Shown here in pieces: positions 1 through 11,298 of a stretch of DNA of 64,000 nt (position 1 is the stretch's first letter; each line of letters starts with the position of its first letter). Below the pieces are notes generated by a model. It was not told the DNA's origin. It made no database searches and saw nothing but the letters and a program-made list of their open reading frames with translations. The position numbers were made by a program, and so were the translations under genes. Where the stretch lies: assembly GCA_020543525.1 (NCBI GenBank), contig JAHYIO010000001.1, forward strand, positions 1,426,001-1,490,000, written 5' to 3'. This stretch comes from Coriolopsis trogii. Its lineage: Eukaryota > Basidiomycota > Agaricomycetes > Polyporales > Polyporaceae.

Positions 1-993
1 GCCACGACGGAGTGAGTAACGGTGTCAGGTCCGCTATCGGATGTTGCGTTACTGATAATATGCGATGTTCTGCCGTTGTGCTCAGCGCGAGCGTCCTGGC
101 ATACGCATGCGGACACCGTGACTGCTGGCCTGCAGATGCTTCAGAGAGCAAGAATGCCTTCGCAACTTCCAGGGATCTGTCTGACCATAGCAAGTTTCAT
201 CACAATGGCGATCTCGGCGGAAGCAAACCCTTCAGATGTGGCTTGACGGGTTGTGAGAAGAGCTGGAAGGTGAGCACCACACCGCCCGCGAAGCCCTGCT
301 CCTCGTTTTCGGAACGCCTGATGTATCCCCAGAGCATCAACGGTCTCCAGTATCACCTACAAATGTGCGTAATATGTTCTCCGGGCGGCGTTGTTATCTC
401 ATAGTGCTCACGGCTTCTATCCCGCGCTGCCGGTGAACTACCCTATACCGGCGTATGCAGATCAAGATACCATTTCCAGCAGGCTCTTGCGGCACGGACC
501 GAGAACCCTGACGATGGAGGCAGTGTCGTGAGGGCTTCCGCGGACGCCCCTGGTGCAACCCCATTTGGGGCGCATTCCGTAGCACAAAGCAACGCATGCA
601 ACACCCTACGCGTGGCAGAAGAGCAAGAAGCCGTGGAACGCACAGGCACATCGACCCACGATGAACACGAGCTTCCAGAGAAGACGATGACCGAGAAGCG
701 CAAGCGCAAGGTTCACCCCTGCCCGCACCCTGGATGTGGGAAGGAATACAAGCAGCTGAGTGGCCTGCGATACCATCTCACACATGTGTGTACCTTTTGC
801 AGCTATTGTCATACTACCGCATGGCCTCTTTCTCTCTCTCTCTTCTGTCTGTTCTGATGTTTAAGTTCCTGACGGCGCTGACTTGTTATCTCATGCTCAG
901 GGCCATGTCGACATGCTGCCGTTGCAGCTGGACGTCGTACCGCCCACGCTCGCTCGAATTGTCGCTGAGAAAGGCTCTACGGCGCGTAATTAA
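1..993 (+). CDS. Sfp1-like C2H2 zinc-finger protein, 3' part
   Basis: The 5' end lies before the window. Two zinc fingers are readable after splicing. Finger 1 (from about 220) has CGLTGC, twelve residues, then a His pair spaced by six. Finger 2 (from about 715) has CPHPGC, twelve residues, then HLTHGH. The doublet of a C-x4-C finger with a GL.YH core, followed by a second similar finger, is typical of the Sfp1/JAZF1 group of nuclear regulators of growth and ribosome genes. Introns are inferred at about 268-328, 365-460 and 789-900; the middle one restores the frame so that the finger runs into YHFQQALAAR. A basic KRKRK stretch precedes finger 2. The last residues are AEKGSTARN and the stop is at 991-993. 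The exon before about position 136 is uncertain. The family call is inferred from finger architecture only. Confidence 0.65.
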
Positions 994-1554
994 CCAGGAA
1001 TACGAATGTATTCTGATATGAATACCTATTTGGCTTGCCGAATGTCCCCGGGGCCCACGGAATGTCTGCGTTGTGGCTTGTGGCTTGTGGCTCACGGCGT
1101 CCCTTGCGCCTAAAGAAGCAGGTGGGTTTCGGCGGTCCGCTGGCTATCCTGTCCGTAGTCCTCCGCGAAGGCATAGGCCGCTGTGCCACATCAGCTGACA
1201 CAAATTGTCTAACTCTCATTGCACGGGCAGCAGTGGTCAAGTGGCGCAAATCTACTACAAATTGTGCCGTTGACACTGTGGCGCTGGACATGTTCAATGC
1301 ATGCACATTGCCCGCTCATTCCTGTCGGTGCGCTTTTATCTGTTCTGATGTGAAACCTTCCGCTAACTTATGGGATCCAATCGCGAAAGGCCACACAGGT
1401 AGTGTCGTCGAATATTCGTGTTCCATGTGCAGCGTGTGAGCACTCCGACCTCATCGCACCGACACTCCTCGCATCACCAGCCAGTATGCTTAGAGTTGAG
1501 TGTCATTAACAGTAACTACATCGTAACTATACCGAACAGACAGCAACTATGCTC
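994..1554. other. Intergenic region, no gene seen
   Basis: This is the space between two convergent genes, the zinc-finger gene (+) and UGO1 (-). The open frames here are short, lack family features and overlap one another. It probably holds two 3' untranslated regions. No RNA gene or repeat was recognised. Confidence 0.5.
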
Positions 1555-3196
1555 TCATAGCTCCGCCCACCCTACATCTGCCTCCGGCGATTTGTTCATC
1601 AGCGCCAGAACGAACACAATCATCCCTGCGCCCACACGTAGGCTCAGACCGCGGTACAATTGCCCAATCCCACTGTGCCTCAGCCAGCTCTCACTCTCCT
1701 CCTCGACTACGATCTCCTCCTCGCGCTCGTGCGCGTGTGCGGGCTCCTTGCCCTTCATCGAGCTCCGTCTCCGCTTCCTCTTCGTCGGCGGCTTGATCGG
1801 CAAGTCCGACCGCTCTTCCGTGAGGATATGCCAGAACGCGTCGACCATGCCGTTGTACGGTGCCGGCCGGATCTCCACGCACGCCTTGAGCGGGCGTGCA
1901 GTGCCGCGCGTTTGCACCTGCAGTCGTCTACGGACGGTCTCGAACGGCTGAGAGACGAGCGCGCCAGCAACAGTGCCCAGCAGCTGGGCCGTCTGCCACT
2001 GGATCGGAGTCGACTCGGGAGAGAGATTCGAGCCGAGCCCGACATAGGACGCGACAAGTCCGGGAAGCGTGAGCGGGGCGAGTGAGCGGAGTGTGATATC
2101 GAAGAGTGTCGGAATGAGGAGGTGTGGGTGGAGGTACACGCCGCGCAGACCGCCCTCTTGGGCGAGGATCTGGCGAAGCGCATCTATAGGACCGGAGTAC
2201 GAGCGATGCTTCGTGACAGAGGACTGCACCATAAGCCGCGTTTGGACGAGGTCGAGTGGGGAGAGGATGAAGCCTGTGAGCACTTGGGACGCGACAGGGA
2301 GAAGGACGGAGGTTGTGCTCATCGGGTCCGCGAACGGAGCAGAGGTGAAAGGTGAAACCGCGGATTGCAGGACGGAGTATATCAGAGGCTGCAGGACATT
2401 TGAAAGTGCTCTGTTGACCGCGAGGGTCATCAGTCCTGTCGAGGCAAACATTTGGCCTTCTGCAGGATAACTTCACATTCTGGACGAGTTCACGCACCCT
2501 TCCATAGAGCCAACCAGCCTTCAGGTCTGAAGCTCACTAGGCGTTTTATCATGCCCCATGTCCCATCCACACTCCCGACTGGAATGATATATCCAGGCTG
2601 TGTGCCTTCCTCCAGTACGGATTGTCGGATGATGTAACCGCCGTCATCCGCCGGACGCGGCGGTCGCGGAGGCCTCTCAGCATTCGGGTCCGCAAAGTAC
2701 GCCACGTTCTCGTTTGACGAGGAGTCGCTGAGCTGCAAAGAGTGGACGCGCACGTCTCTATATCGAGAGGCGGGATGACCGAGAACGGACCGATGTGACG
2801 TACCTCGCCCTCGTCCTCGACTACCTCCACACTCGCCTCCGGTGCTATCATGTCCGTTGGATCTCGGGGGACCCATTGGACTTGTAGCAGCGCCTTGCCG
2901 ACTTCCCATGGGTGAGCAATGGCATATGTTGTGTAATGTAGCAGGGCTGCAGCAAGGACTTCCTTGACCAATGATGTGATTTCGAGGCCCGAGTCGTCGC
3001 TCGAGAGTGAAGAAGAAAGGTCAAAGAGTGGATTGGGAATGGTGCGCGTCGACCATTGCTGGGATGTGGAGGGGCCAGACACGGCAGGGTACGTTGTATT
3101 CGAGCTGTCTTGGGAGAGGGATGGTGGCACGAAAGACCAGGCGTTGGAGGGTGTCGTATACAATTCACGGAGAGATGCCGGAGCGGGAACAGCCAT
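1555..3196 (-). CDS. UGO1: Mitochondrial fusion protein Ugo1 (carrier-like)
   Basis: Ugo1 is a modified mitochondrial-carrier protein of the outer membrane that links Fzo1 and Mgm1 during mitochondrial fusion. The start is the ATG at 3194-3196 (MAVPAPASLRELY). Exon 1 carries a carrier-like segment (HYTTYAIAHPWEVGKALLQ). After an intron that starts at about 2805 comes an acidic and proline-rich linker, then WGMIKRLVSFRPEGWLALWK. A second intron (near 2455-2500) leads to the long last exon with LSPLDLVQTRLMVQ and QPFETVRRRLQVQ. These are degenerate P-x-D/E-x-x-[KR]-x-R carrier signatures. A basic insert (KPPTKRKRRR) followed by an acidic stretch lies near the C-terminus. The degenerate repeats and the inserted linker fit Ugo1 rather than a metabolite carrier. 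The product is roughly 500 residues. Confidence 0.85.
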
Positions 3197-3475
3197 CCTT
3201 CAAGGACCACCTAGCCTTCGCCGTCGTTACAGGAGTTGAGTCAGAGCGAGGAGAAATGTCGCGACATGCCAGGCGGCGGAAGCAAAGTCTCAGCGTGCGC
3301 ACGCGCGACGGCATTCGGGCAGGGCGCTGTTTGCCCATGTTTGGACTTGTACTACCAGAACATTCACCCTCGTTCGCTGTACATAGCACCTCCATTCCAA
3401 TTCACAAACAGATAGAACACACAGTCTACGGTATGAGCAAAGGTATGCAGCAACATCTGACAGAGTCGGCCTCCG

Positions 3476-6400
3476 TCATCTCTCGCAGTCGCCCCTCCGT
3501 CGCAGGATATCCTGCACCTCCTCCCTCGGGAACTCAGACAGCCCTACGACCTCCAGCATAACATCCTCCCACTCCCCATCACTCGCCATCCCAAACGTCG
3601 ACTCGACAACCCTGTCCCAAGCGTCTCCTTCAGCTGCAAGCAGCCTCGCAGCCTGTAGGAACGGTCGCCATGGTGCCTCAACACGTCCCCGTTCCTCCTT
3701 GAGGGCGACTCGGCACGTCTCCACCCAAAGCTCCGCCTCGGCAAGGATAGTCTTCGCGTCCTGTATCGTCGCGCGCAACCTGCCGCGGTATAGTACTTGC
3801 CTCTGCATGAGATGGGTCGCAATTCGTGCGGCAATCCGCCTGTAGAGGGACATCACCGTCGCGCGAGGAAGCGTCCCTCGCAGGAAGGTCAAATGCGAGG
3901 AAAGGAGTGCAAGCGGACCGAGGAGCGTCTGTGCTAGTGCAATGTCATCTGCAGGCTCATCACCAAATGCAGGGGTCGCTTGTCTGTAAATCGAGGATTG
4001 ACTCAGCATGGAGCCTCACCTGGTATAGCGACGGGACACTTACACTGAACCTCCGCCCTGGAGGTGGGGTTTTAGACCACTCTCGACTTCCCCAGACACA
4101 GAGTGCACAATGATGTCTTCCGCACGCGCCGCAACGGCCTGGTAATGGCGAACAAGCTCTTCGAAGATCGTCCCTTCTGGTGGCTCGTCCTCGGTGACCT
4201 GCGGGTTCGGGAGAGACGGGATGGATTCCGCCTTTGTTCGGAGGGTTGCTCGATGGTTGATCTCCGCCCACAGCTCCAAGAAGAACTATGGTTGGCAGAG
4301 TACGTGAGCTTGTGTTGTTTTGGATCTCTCCGTAGTGATACATACCAGATCTTCTCCCCAGGTCTCCATGGCGGCTGCCAGGTATTTCGCGCTCACAAGG
4401 GCCTTGCATAATCGCTGGACTCCTTCGACGCCAGCCGTCAGCCTACGGCTGTCTCCCCTCCCATCTCCCGACGATGCCAGGGCGCCTGGAACTGCGCGCA
4501 TGAGAGTGGATGAGAGTGTCTCAAAAGCGTCAAGGGACGATGAGATGCGTGCATGGTACGACTCGAGGAGAGGCAGTTGAACAACGATGAGGAATCGCGT
4601 ACGATGAGAGTACTGTGGGAGTGGAGAGTATCGGTCTGCAGAAGAGAGCTTTCAGCTCTGAGTGTAGACAGTGCAAGACGTGGATCGTACCGGTGACTTG
4701 CTCTACCAGAGCCTTGACGCGCCGGGCCGAGTTAGTGGGTCGGAGCTCGCGGTCTGCCAGCCGCGAGCCACTGTTCTCCTCCTCTTCGTCGTCTGCAATA
4801 AGCCATGCATCTGGAGCACTGATAATCTCCAGGTACTGGTCCATAGCAACTGTGGGACAACAGTCAACTAGCCGAACAACATCCAGTCAACTGAAAGACC
4901 TACACTTTCGCTCGCCCTCCACCCATGCCTCGAACCACTCCTTTTTGCCGAGTATGACTTCGCTGACTCCTGGCCAACTCCCCTGCTTCCCGTCAGCCCC
5001 GTCTGCAGCAGTTGTACCAGGTAGGTCGAAACCCTCGTCTCGCAGAGCTGTGTCGAAAGCAAGAGCCTGATAGATCGTATGCGCGAGTATGGGTGGATGA
5101 GACAAAAGAGCAGGTATCGTCCGCCGGATCTTACGTTCCACCATAGGGAGCAAGGAGAGAGTGAACTCTCGCTGAAAGTCCACATCCATGAGTGGCATAT
5201 TGCCAGATCCCTGCTAGGGACTCACCCAGGCGTTGATCATCCGAAATTCGGTGGCCGCGAGAAGGCTCTGGATGATGGACTCCATAAAGGGCCGATGTTC
5301 GTGAACTTCGTTGACTATATGCGTGAAGTACCACTCGGGCTGCAAGAATCTCGTCAGTGTTAAAGTGAACATCACGACTACAATACCGACCTTGTCCAAT
5401 CTATTCGTAGGCCGCGTGCCCTCAAAATGGAACTTGAATCGTAGCGATATAGCTTGCACGAGACCCTGGAGTGGGTACAACGACTCTTTCCGTGCCTTGC
5501 CACCCGATGGGCTTCGAATCTTCTCTCCTACAGTTTGAAGTTTGAGCAAATTGTAGAACGCCACCTCGAAGGCCTTCCTATCTTCGGGTGCAGCGGCAGC
5601 ATAGTCGACCTTCATGGGCCACTTCAGTTTCTCCGCTGCCTCTAGTAACTTACTTCGTACGGCCATCAGAACGATATTTGACCAGACGACAGCCTTGAGA
5701 GATGGGAGAGGGACTCACGATGTGTATGCGCTCTTGATGTCCCTCCACGTTTGCTCGACCACGTTCTCGAGGAAACCAAGGATATGGAGGTCCGGCTGAC
5801 TAGCCACGCTCTCGACCTTTGAGCATGCCGAAGCCACACTCCCAACAAACGCTTGCAGATTCTCGTACTCGGACACCGACACTGTGCTCGAGCTGCGGCC
5901 TTGCTCGACAGCAGCCTCGCTGCACGACGCCCAACGTTCCTCAGTAAGCCCCGCACACTACATACACAGCAAGCCAAAGGCCATGACACACCTCAGTCTC
6001 ATCGCATGCTCGATGACCTGTACGTATCCCTTCACGCTCTCTAGCTCCTTCAAGCTCCGATGCAGCGCTTCCAGGTCCTCCAGCAGCGTAGGCCCGCCCT
6101 CCTCGTCCGGCCTTGCGAGCGACGAGTCGAGCTCGCCCGAGAGGTACGAGAGCTCGTCCGCAATCGAGTGTCGCAGCAGCGAGAGCTCCTGCGCCGTGTG
6201 CAGCTCTTCCGCCGCCTTCTGGCGCGTCTGGGCTATGACAGCATCAACGGAGGATTGGGACTGCGCGAGCTGAGCTACGACGGACGGATGGTGAGTGAGG
6301 CTCGCTTCTTCCAGGCTACAGCTTGTGAGAAGAGTGAGGAGGCGCACCTTCGACTCAAGAGCTTCGAGCTGCTTTCGTGCTTGTTCGACTATCCCCTCAA

Positions 6401-6524
6401 GGTCCGGTTCCCGTTCGAGATCGTCCAAGGACTTGTAAGAGTTGTTCAGGTATGCGAGTGCGCGTGCATTGGATTCGTGGACGTCGGGCGGTTGTAAGAG
6501 CGACCTGATCTCAACGGAACTCAT
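3476..6524 (-). CDS. TIP20: RINT1/TIP20 family tethering protein (Dsl1 complex)
   Basis: RINT-1/Tip20 proteins are part of the Dsl1/NRZ tethering complex that captures Golgi-derived COPI vesicles at the ER. The first ATG in the conserved frame is 6524 (MSSVEIRSLLQPPDV); the open frame upstream of it has no ATG. The N-terminal 180 residues are coiled-coil rich, with repeated Leu/Glu/Gln heptads (ARKQLEALESKVRLLTLL). A middle segment reads LLSHPPILAHTIYQALAFD, a highly conserved RINT-1 motif, followed by EGFDLPG and then GKKEWFEAWVEGER. The C-terminus ends with FPREEVQDILRRRGDC, also family-like. About ten short introns interrupt the gene; the product is estimated at a little over 800 residues. 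It is transcribed in the same direction as UGO1, about 280 bases upstream of it. Confidence 0.85.
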
Positions 6525-6812
6525 GTGTATGATGTCTTCTTTGCGAAGAGAGTGTATTGGTTCGTGTGGAACGGAGTGTAGACTCGAGGTCAAAGGTCAA
6601 AACCTGAACGATGTTGTGTGGAGAAAGCGCCTATGATGCAGGCCAGACGCTGGCGAAACGCACACATATTCGGCTGGGCTCAGCGGCCCGTATCACCCGA
6701 ACGCGGATGATCATAAACAACACAGAACACTGCAGAGCGCACAGAGAAAGTGTTTTCCAGTCAGGAACGGGTAGCGCAAAGTTGACATGCTAACGACAAC
6801 ATAACCGGGATC

Positions 6813-7949
6813 TCAAATAAGCCCAAACATGCGTGCAAGGAAAAGTGTGACTATAGGAAAGTAAACCATGCAGAAGTACGTGATGTATCGTCTGAGACAT
6901 TCGTATGGGAGCTCCGACCTTCCTCGACCTTCAAGTTGTGTACCAGTGGGCGGAGGCGGAGGAGGGCGGAAATCATTTTGCGCGCCTTGTAGGGCTTCAG
7001 TCTCGCTTGAATGACCGTCCGCCGACTCGGGGTTTGAACGAGAAGCAATAATAGTCCTGAAGCTGGCGATGGCGGGCGACGCTGTTGTGGGCGCAGGCCT
7101 ATAGATCAAGCCATCAGGAGTTTCCGAATCGCTATCGTTCTCCAACACCAGAGAGCACGAGCGAGTGCGCGTGCGGGAACGTTCACGTTGGTAGGTGCGA
7201 GGGGTGATACCGGGTGGTAGGGGTGAGGAGTCATTGTCCAGGACCGACGTGGAGCCAGGGGATGTAGATACCGAATCCAGATATGTATACTTGAGGATAG
7301 GACGTATGATCTTTGGGGTTGGTGGACGCTAGTCGACCGTTCAAGATGAGCACCGTGTGAAGTTGGGAATCATGGAAGACACCGTTGCCCGTACCTGACG
7401 AGCTTTCCCCTTCCTCTGCGGTTCCGGAAGCAGCGTAGGCAACTGAAAGGTACCCGCGCAGTTCTGTACACCGTCCGTCCAGTGAACGTGTCTCGGTTTT
7501 AGGACTCCAAACTCGTCGACGTCTTCTTCTTCGTCTTCCGAGGTTGTGATAGCGCGGTCTTGACTACTAATCGACCCAGAGCTAGAGCCAGACGCAGGAT
7601 CACACGAGTCAAGCAAGACATAGCTCACGCTAGAAGCCGCCTGAGCACCAGAAGGAGAACCAGACTTGTCGTCGACTGTGCGGGCGTCGACTCCAGATAT
7701 CCTGCGACTTCTCAAACTGCCGATAGTCCTGAGCTGCGTTGTGGAGTTGACTGGAACAATACGTTCGGCAAGAGCGCGCGCAGGTTTCACAAACAAACTC
7801 TTGCGACGAGCTGTCTTCTTCGAGGAGGGCGAGAGTGTTTTGCGACCCTGCAGAGCCATGCCTTCAGAGTATCTGGGTTTACTGTTCGATGTCGACGCGA
7901 CGGGGATGCGGTTTTCGCGCCGGGCCCGGGCCCGGGTATGAATAGACAT
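6813..7949 (-). CDS. Unrecognised Ser/Arg-rich protein, predicted tail-anchored
   Basis: The family is not recognised. The ATG at 7947-7949 opens a basic N-terminus (MSIHTRARARRENRIPV). A disordered Ser-rich region and an acidic run (TSEDEEEDVDEFG) follow. An intron from about 7396 to 7330 joins exon 1 to a second exon beginning RPPTPKIIRPILKYTYLD. Further on are an Arg/Ser/Thr-rich patch (RERSRTRTRS), a proline run (PPPPPPTG), and at the extreme C-terminus a hydrophobic segment of about 20 residues (YITYFCMVYFPIVTLFLARM) that ends four residues before the stop. That placement predicts a tail-anchored membrane protein of ER or mitochondrial outer membrane, an inference from topology alone. 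An RPILKY motif resembles the PP1- or kinase-linked patches of other disordered fungal proteins but is not diagnostic. The N-terminal codons include a self-complementary GC run at about 7918-7936. Confidence 0.6.
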
Positions 7950-8186
7950 AGTTTCGCGGGAGAGATGTCGGTGTAGGATGTGCCAATCGATGCGGCGGAG
8001 ACTTCGGGATGGTGGTGGTCGGAGGATAAGAGTCGCTGTCCAGTGAAACCGTAGCCCGTCACAGGAGGACATGAATACTCGCACGCTCTCACAATGGATG
8101 TGAAGAGTCATTATATGGGAGCATATCTAGCGAGACGCAGATGGCTATACACATGTATACTTTTCCTCCTTGATAGGTGGTGTGCG

Positions 8187-10136
8187 TCATGATCCAGGAA
8201 GTACAAGTCCATTCCTCTCCCCGTCCGTCTCCGGCTTCTCCGAGATGGGTGTGAGGTGCCCGTTGCCCGCTTTGGGCTGACCGTTGCTCTGGGGTTCACT
8301 GTTCGCCCGCTCGAGTTGGTCGTCGGGCACGCCGTGACGGTTGCCAGCGGCGGGAGGCGGCTCGAGCTCGCTGTCGCTCTCGCCCTTTTTCTGGTACTGC
8401 GGCGTCCAATCGGTGTAGTCGCGGCGCACCTCGATATAGTCGGTAGCGAACTCGCCAATCTAAACCCAACGTTAGCTCGATAGCCATGACAGCGGGGAAA
8501 CCTATGCGTACCTCAGCGTCGTCCATGCCAAGGACTTCTTCATCAGGTGTCGCACGTAGATGAAGAGTAGGAATACAGTCGACGCCTTTCGCAATGAGGG
8601 CAGTAACGGTAAACGTGTACGCCGAACAAGCCACGATGTATGCGATCTGGATGTATAGTTGCTTCCAATTATGGTTGAGCCAGCCGCCTTCGGTAGCCGT
8701 ATTTACACCGTCGAGCGCGATGATTTCGTTGTCCGCGAACAGAGCGTTGAATAACAAGCCAAGGATCCCACCGATGGCATGCTCAGCGCACAGATCTGGC
8801 ACGCAATTGAGCCAATTCCTTGAACAGACGAGCACAGGACTTACCAAGAGCGTCATCAATCCTGAGAATGAACTTTACTGTAGGACGGGTAAGCCACGGT
8901 TTTTGATGAGAGCTAATGACGTACGTTTCGTGCTGTAGTTGGATACAGCACCGACGACGATGCCCATGACAACCGCGGCCCATTGGGGTATGTAGCCCGA
9001 GGCGGGCGTAGCAGCAACGAGTCCGGCGATGGTACCTGAACAGAAACCGACCATCGTCCACTTGCGTTCGATCCGGAAATCCAACAGACACCACACGATG
9101 CCGGACAAGGCGGCGGCAATCATCGAGTTCCAGATGGCCATAATGGCGCGCAGGTTGGCACCAAAGGCGGAGCCACCGTTGAACCCGAGCCAGCCGAACC
9201 AGAGGATGAACGTCCCGAGACCGACAAGGGACACGTTGTGAGGTCGGAAATTGCGGAGCTCTCGTTCGCTGCGACGACCTAGAGCCCACGAGTAGGCGAG
9301 ACCGCCAATACCGCTCGCGATCTCGACAGGGCCTCCACCTGCGCCGTTAAGTGTCAACATGGCAAGCACAGGACACGTAGATGTTCCACTCACCCGCATA
9401 GTCGAGCACGCCCCACTTAAACGCCCAACCATTCACATTCCACACCCAGCACGCGATGGGACAGTAAACGAGCGTCATCCAGATGAACACGAACACCATG
9501 GCCGGGAATACGCGTCCACGCTCCGCAAGCGCACCCATAAGAATTGCGACTGTGACGCACGCGAACTCCATCTGGTAGAAGCTGTACAGTAGCTCGGGGA
9601 TGAGCGGTGAACCTGGGCTGGGATCGCCGAGAACCTTGCGAAGAGCAAAGCTGCGCATATTCCCGATGTAGCCATTGGTAGCGGTCGGTGAAAACGCGAG
9701 CGAGTAACCCCAGAACCACCACTGAAAGATGACAATGGCGTTGCTAGCTGCAACCGCCCAGACGAGAGACAATGCGCTCTTTCGTCTTGATAGCCCAGAG
9801 TAAAGGAAGGCTTTAGAGTGGGGTTGGTCCCGGTTAACGATGAGAGGAAGCAAAATACGCACCGACTCCGGGGATCATGAAAAAGACAAGAATACCACAT
9901 ACCGCGATGAAGCCTACATCCCCGCCATCAAACCTGAACGAAAAAGGGGTCGGGAGATGTGGAGACATATGTATGCGGGTCACTCACTGATCATTGGCGT
10001 CGCCTGTGTACCGCCGAACGAGCATGTCAGAATGGCTTGTGGAGTGCAGGGGAGTGAAGTAGGTTGTGAGCAACTCACGAGAAGCAACGCCCATACGCCC
10101 CGCATGCGGCGCACGTATAGAGTCAGCCGCCGGCAT
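8187..10136 (-). CDS. Ammonium transporter, Amt/Mep family
   Basis: This is a plasma-membrane ammonium transporter with about eleven membrane segments. Conserved stretches appear in order: DVGFIAVCGILVFFMIPG, LYSGLSRRKSALSLVW, QMEFACVTVAILMGALAERG, NVSLVGLGTFILWFGWLGFN, then AEHAIGGILGLLFNALFAD. The first residue of the usual twin-His pair is Glu here (GGGPVEIASGIGGLAYSW), as in yeast Mep1 and Mep3. The second His is kept (AEHAIGG). The hydrophilic C-terminal tail (from EVRRDYTDWTPQYQKKGESD) is the likely cytosolic regulatory tail. The preferred start is the ATG at 10134-10136 (MPAADSIRAPHAGRMGVAS); a GTGAGT donor and CACAG acceptor join it to RDANDQFDGGDVGF. A start at 10025 without that exon is the alternative. 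At least six introns are visible. Confidence 0.88.
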
Positions 10137-11004
10137 GATGAGCCTAGGAAGCAGGTCGTGTGTGGGGGCTCGCGAGAGGTCAAAGAAGACACAGAGGGGC
10201 CGTCTGCATCGGATGGAGGACGGGTCGTCGAGGGGAAAGTCTGGTGGAGTTCTGGAGCGGTCCCAACCGGAGGGATTTGAAGACGGCATTCCGACGATGA
10301 CTCCAGCATGATTCTAACCCGGACTAGTCCTCTGTCCTGTCCCCACGCAAATCCGATGAGGCGCTACAGTAACATACACCGCTAAACACGGGACGGGTGG
10401 ATTCCGGGTTGTATTCAGGATGGATGGAACGTAGATAGCGTGTCAGCAGGAAATCAAGCGTGCACTAGGTGGACTTCAGGTGATCCCCAGCCAGGTGGAA
10501 TCCCTTGTCGTGGCGTGTGAACACCAAGAGCTGAGACGCTGGCGACTCATTCCCAGGCGGAGGACGACTGCTCGACCGTTGGCCTGCCTCCTCCTTCTGT
10601 GCATGACTCAGCAGCACAAGACTTAACGAGTTTCCGAGAGTTCGCCGCGTTGGCCCTTGCCCTCGTCTCTTCTCACTCCCACTCTCCACATCTATTGACC
10701 ATACCCTCCTCTCGCTCATCGCTGACCATGAGCAGTACGACGCAAGCCGTCACCTTCCCATGCGGGCGGTAAGCAGTACTAGTGCACTGTGTTAAAGATG
10801 TTCGCTCACTCAGTGCACTCTGTTAGGACCCATTCGCTTATGCTTGTTTGTCGATGAGGACAAAATGGAGGGTCCGGGAGGGTTGGCGCTGTATGTGATG
10901 GGCTGTGAAGAGTGTGCATCGACCGCTAATGGTGAGTAACTCTCTTTCCTCTGCCTCTCCACACAGTATCGTTATGAGCTGTGTGTCTCTCTTTGTCGCC
11001 ATCA
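10137..11004. other. Intergenic region with an imperfect 14-base direct repeat
   Basis: This is the upstream side of the ammonium transporter. No protein-coding frame here has family features. Two copies of a 14-base word (AGTGCACTGTGTTA at 10781 and AGTGCACTCTGTTA at 10812) differ at one base. An ATG at 10728 followed by a good GTAAGC donor looks like a first exon, but each acceptor I tried leads to a stop. Confidence 0.4.
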
Positions 11005-11298
11005 ATGTATGTCTCAGGAATATTCGCTCTCTTGCAGGAGCAGATGTTGAATCTCGCACGCGATCGTCAGAGGCTGCAAGACCGTGCCGACATGTTAGAG
11101 CAAGACCTACGAGGTGCTCGCATGTTGGTTCAGGAGTTTGTTGACCTGTACCGTGATGCACAAGGCGCTGGTGAGAACAACGTCAACCTGGACAACGACA
11201 CACCCGACGACATGGACGAGGAGATCCCGGAGGAGAATATGGATGGGGATGTGGATGCGACGACTATGGGAAATATTGCGGCGACCGTGCAGGTTTAA
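11005..11298 (+). CDS. Possible small coiled-coil protein
   Basis: This 97-codon open frame starts at an ATG (MYVSGIFALLQEQMLNL). Its first half has a strong heptad pattern (ARDRQRLQDRADMLEQDLRG) followed by MLVQEFVDLYRDAQGAG. The second half is very acidic (NLDNDTPDDMDEEIPEENMD). The amino-acid pattern looks coding rather than random, but no family is recognised and there may be upstream exons that I could not join in frame. A CTTGCAG directly upstream of the GAGCAG codons could be a splice acceptor, which would put the true start further upstream. It may also be a leftover of a larger or mobile-element gene. Confidence 0.3.
   Translation: MYVSGIFALLQEQMLNLARDRQRLQDRADMLEQDLRGARMLVQEFVDLYRDAQGAGENNVNLDNDTPDDMDEEIPEENMDGDVDATTMGNIAATVQV

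Noticed and set aside
10728..11298. A multi-exon gene starting at ATG 10728 and ending in the coiled-coil frame
   Set aside because: The GTAAGC donor is good, but each acceptor tried gives a stop before the coiled-coil frame is reached.
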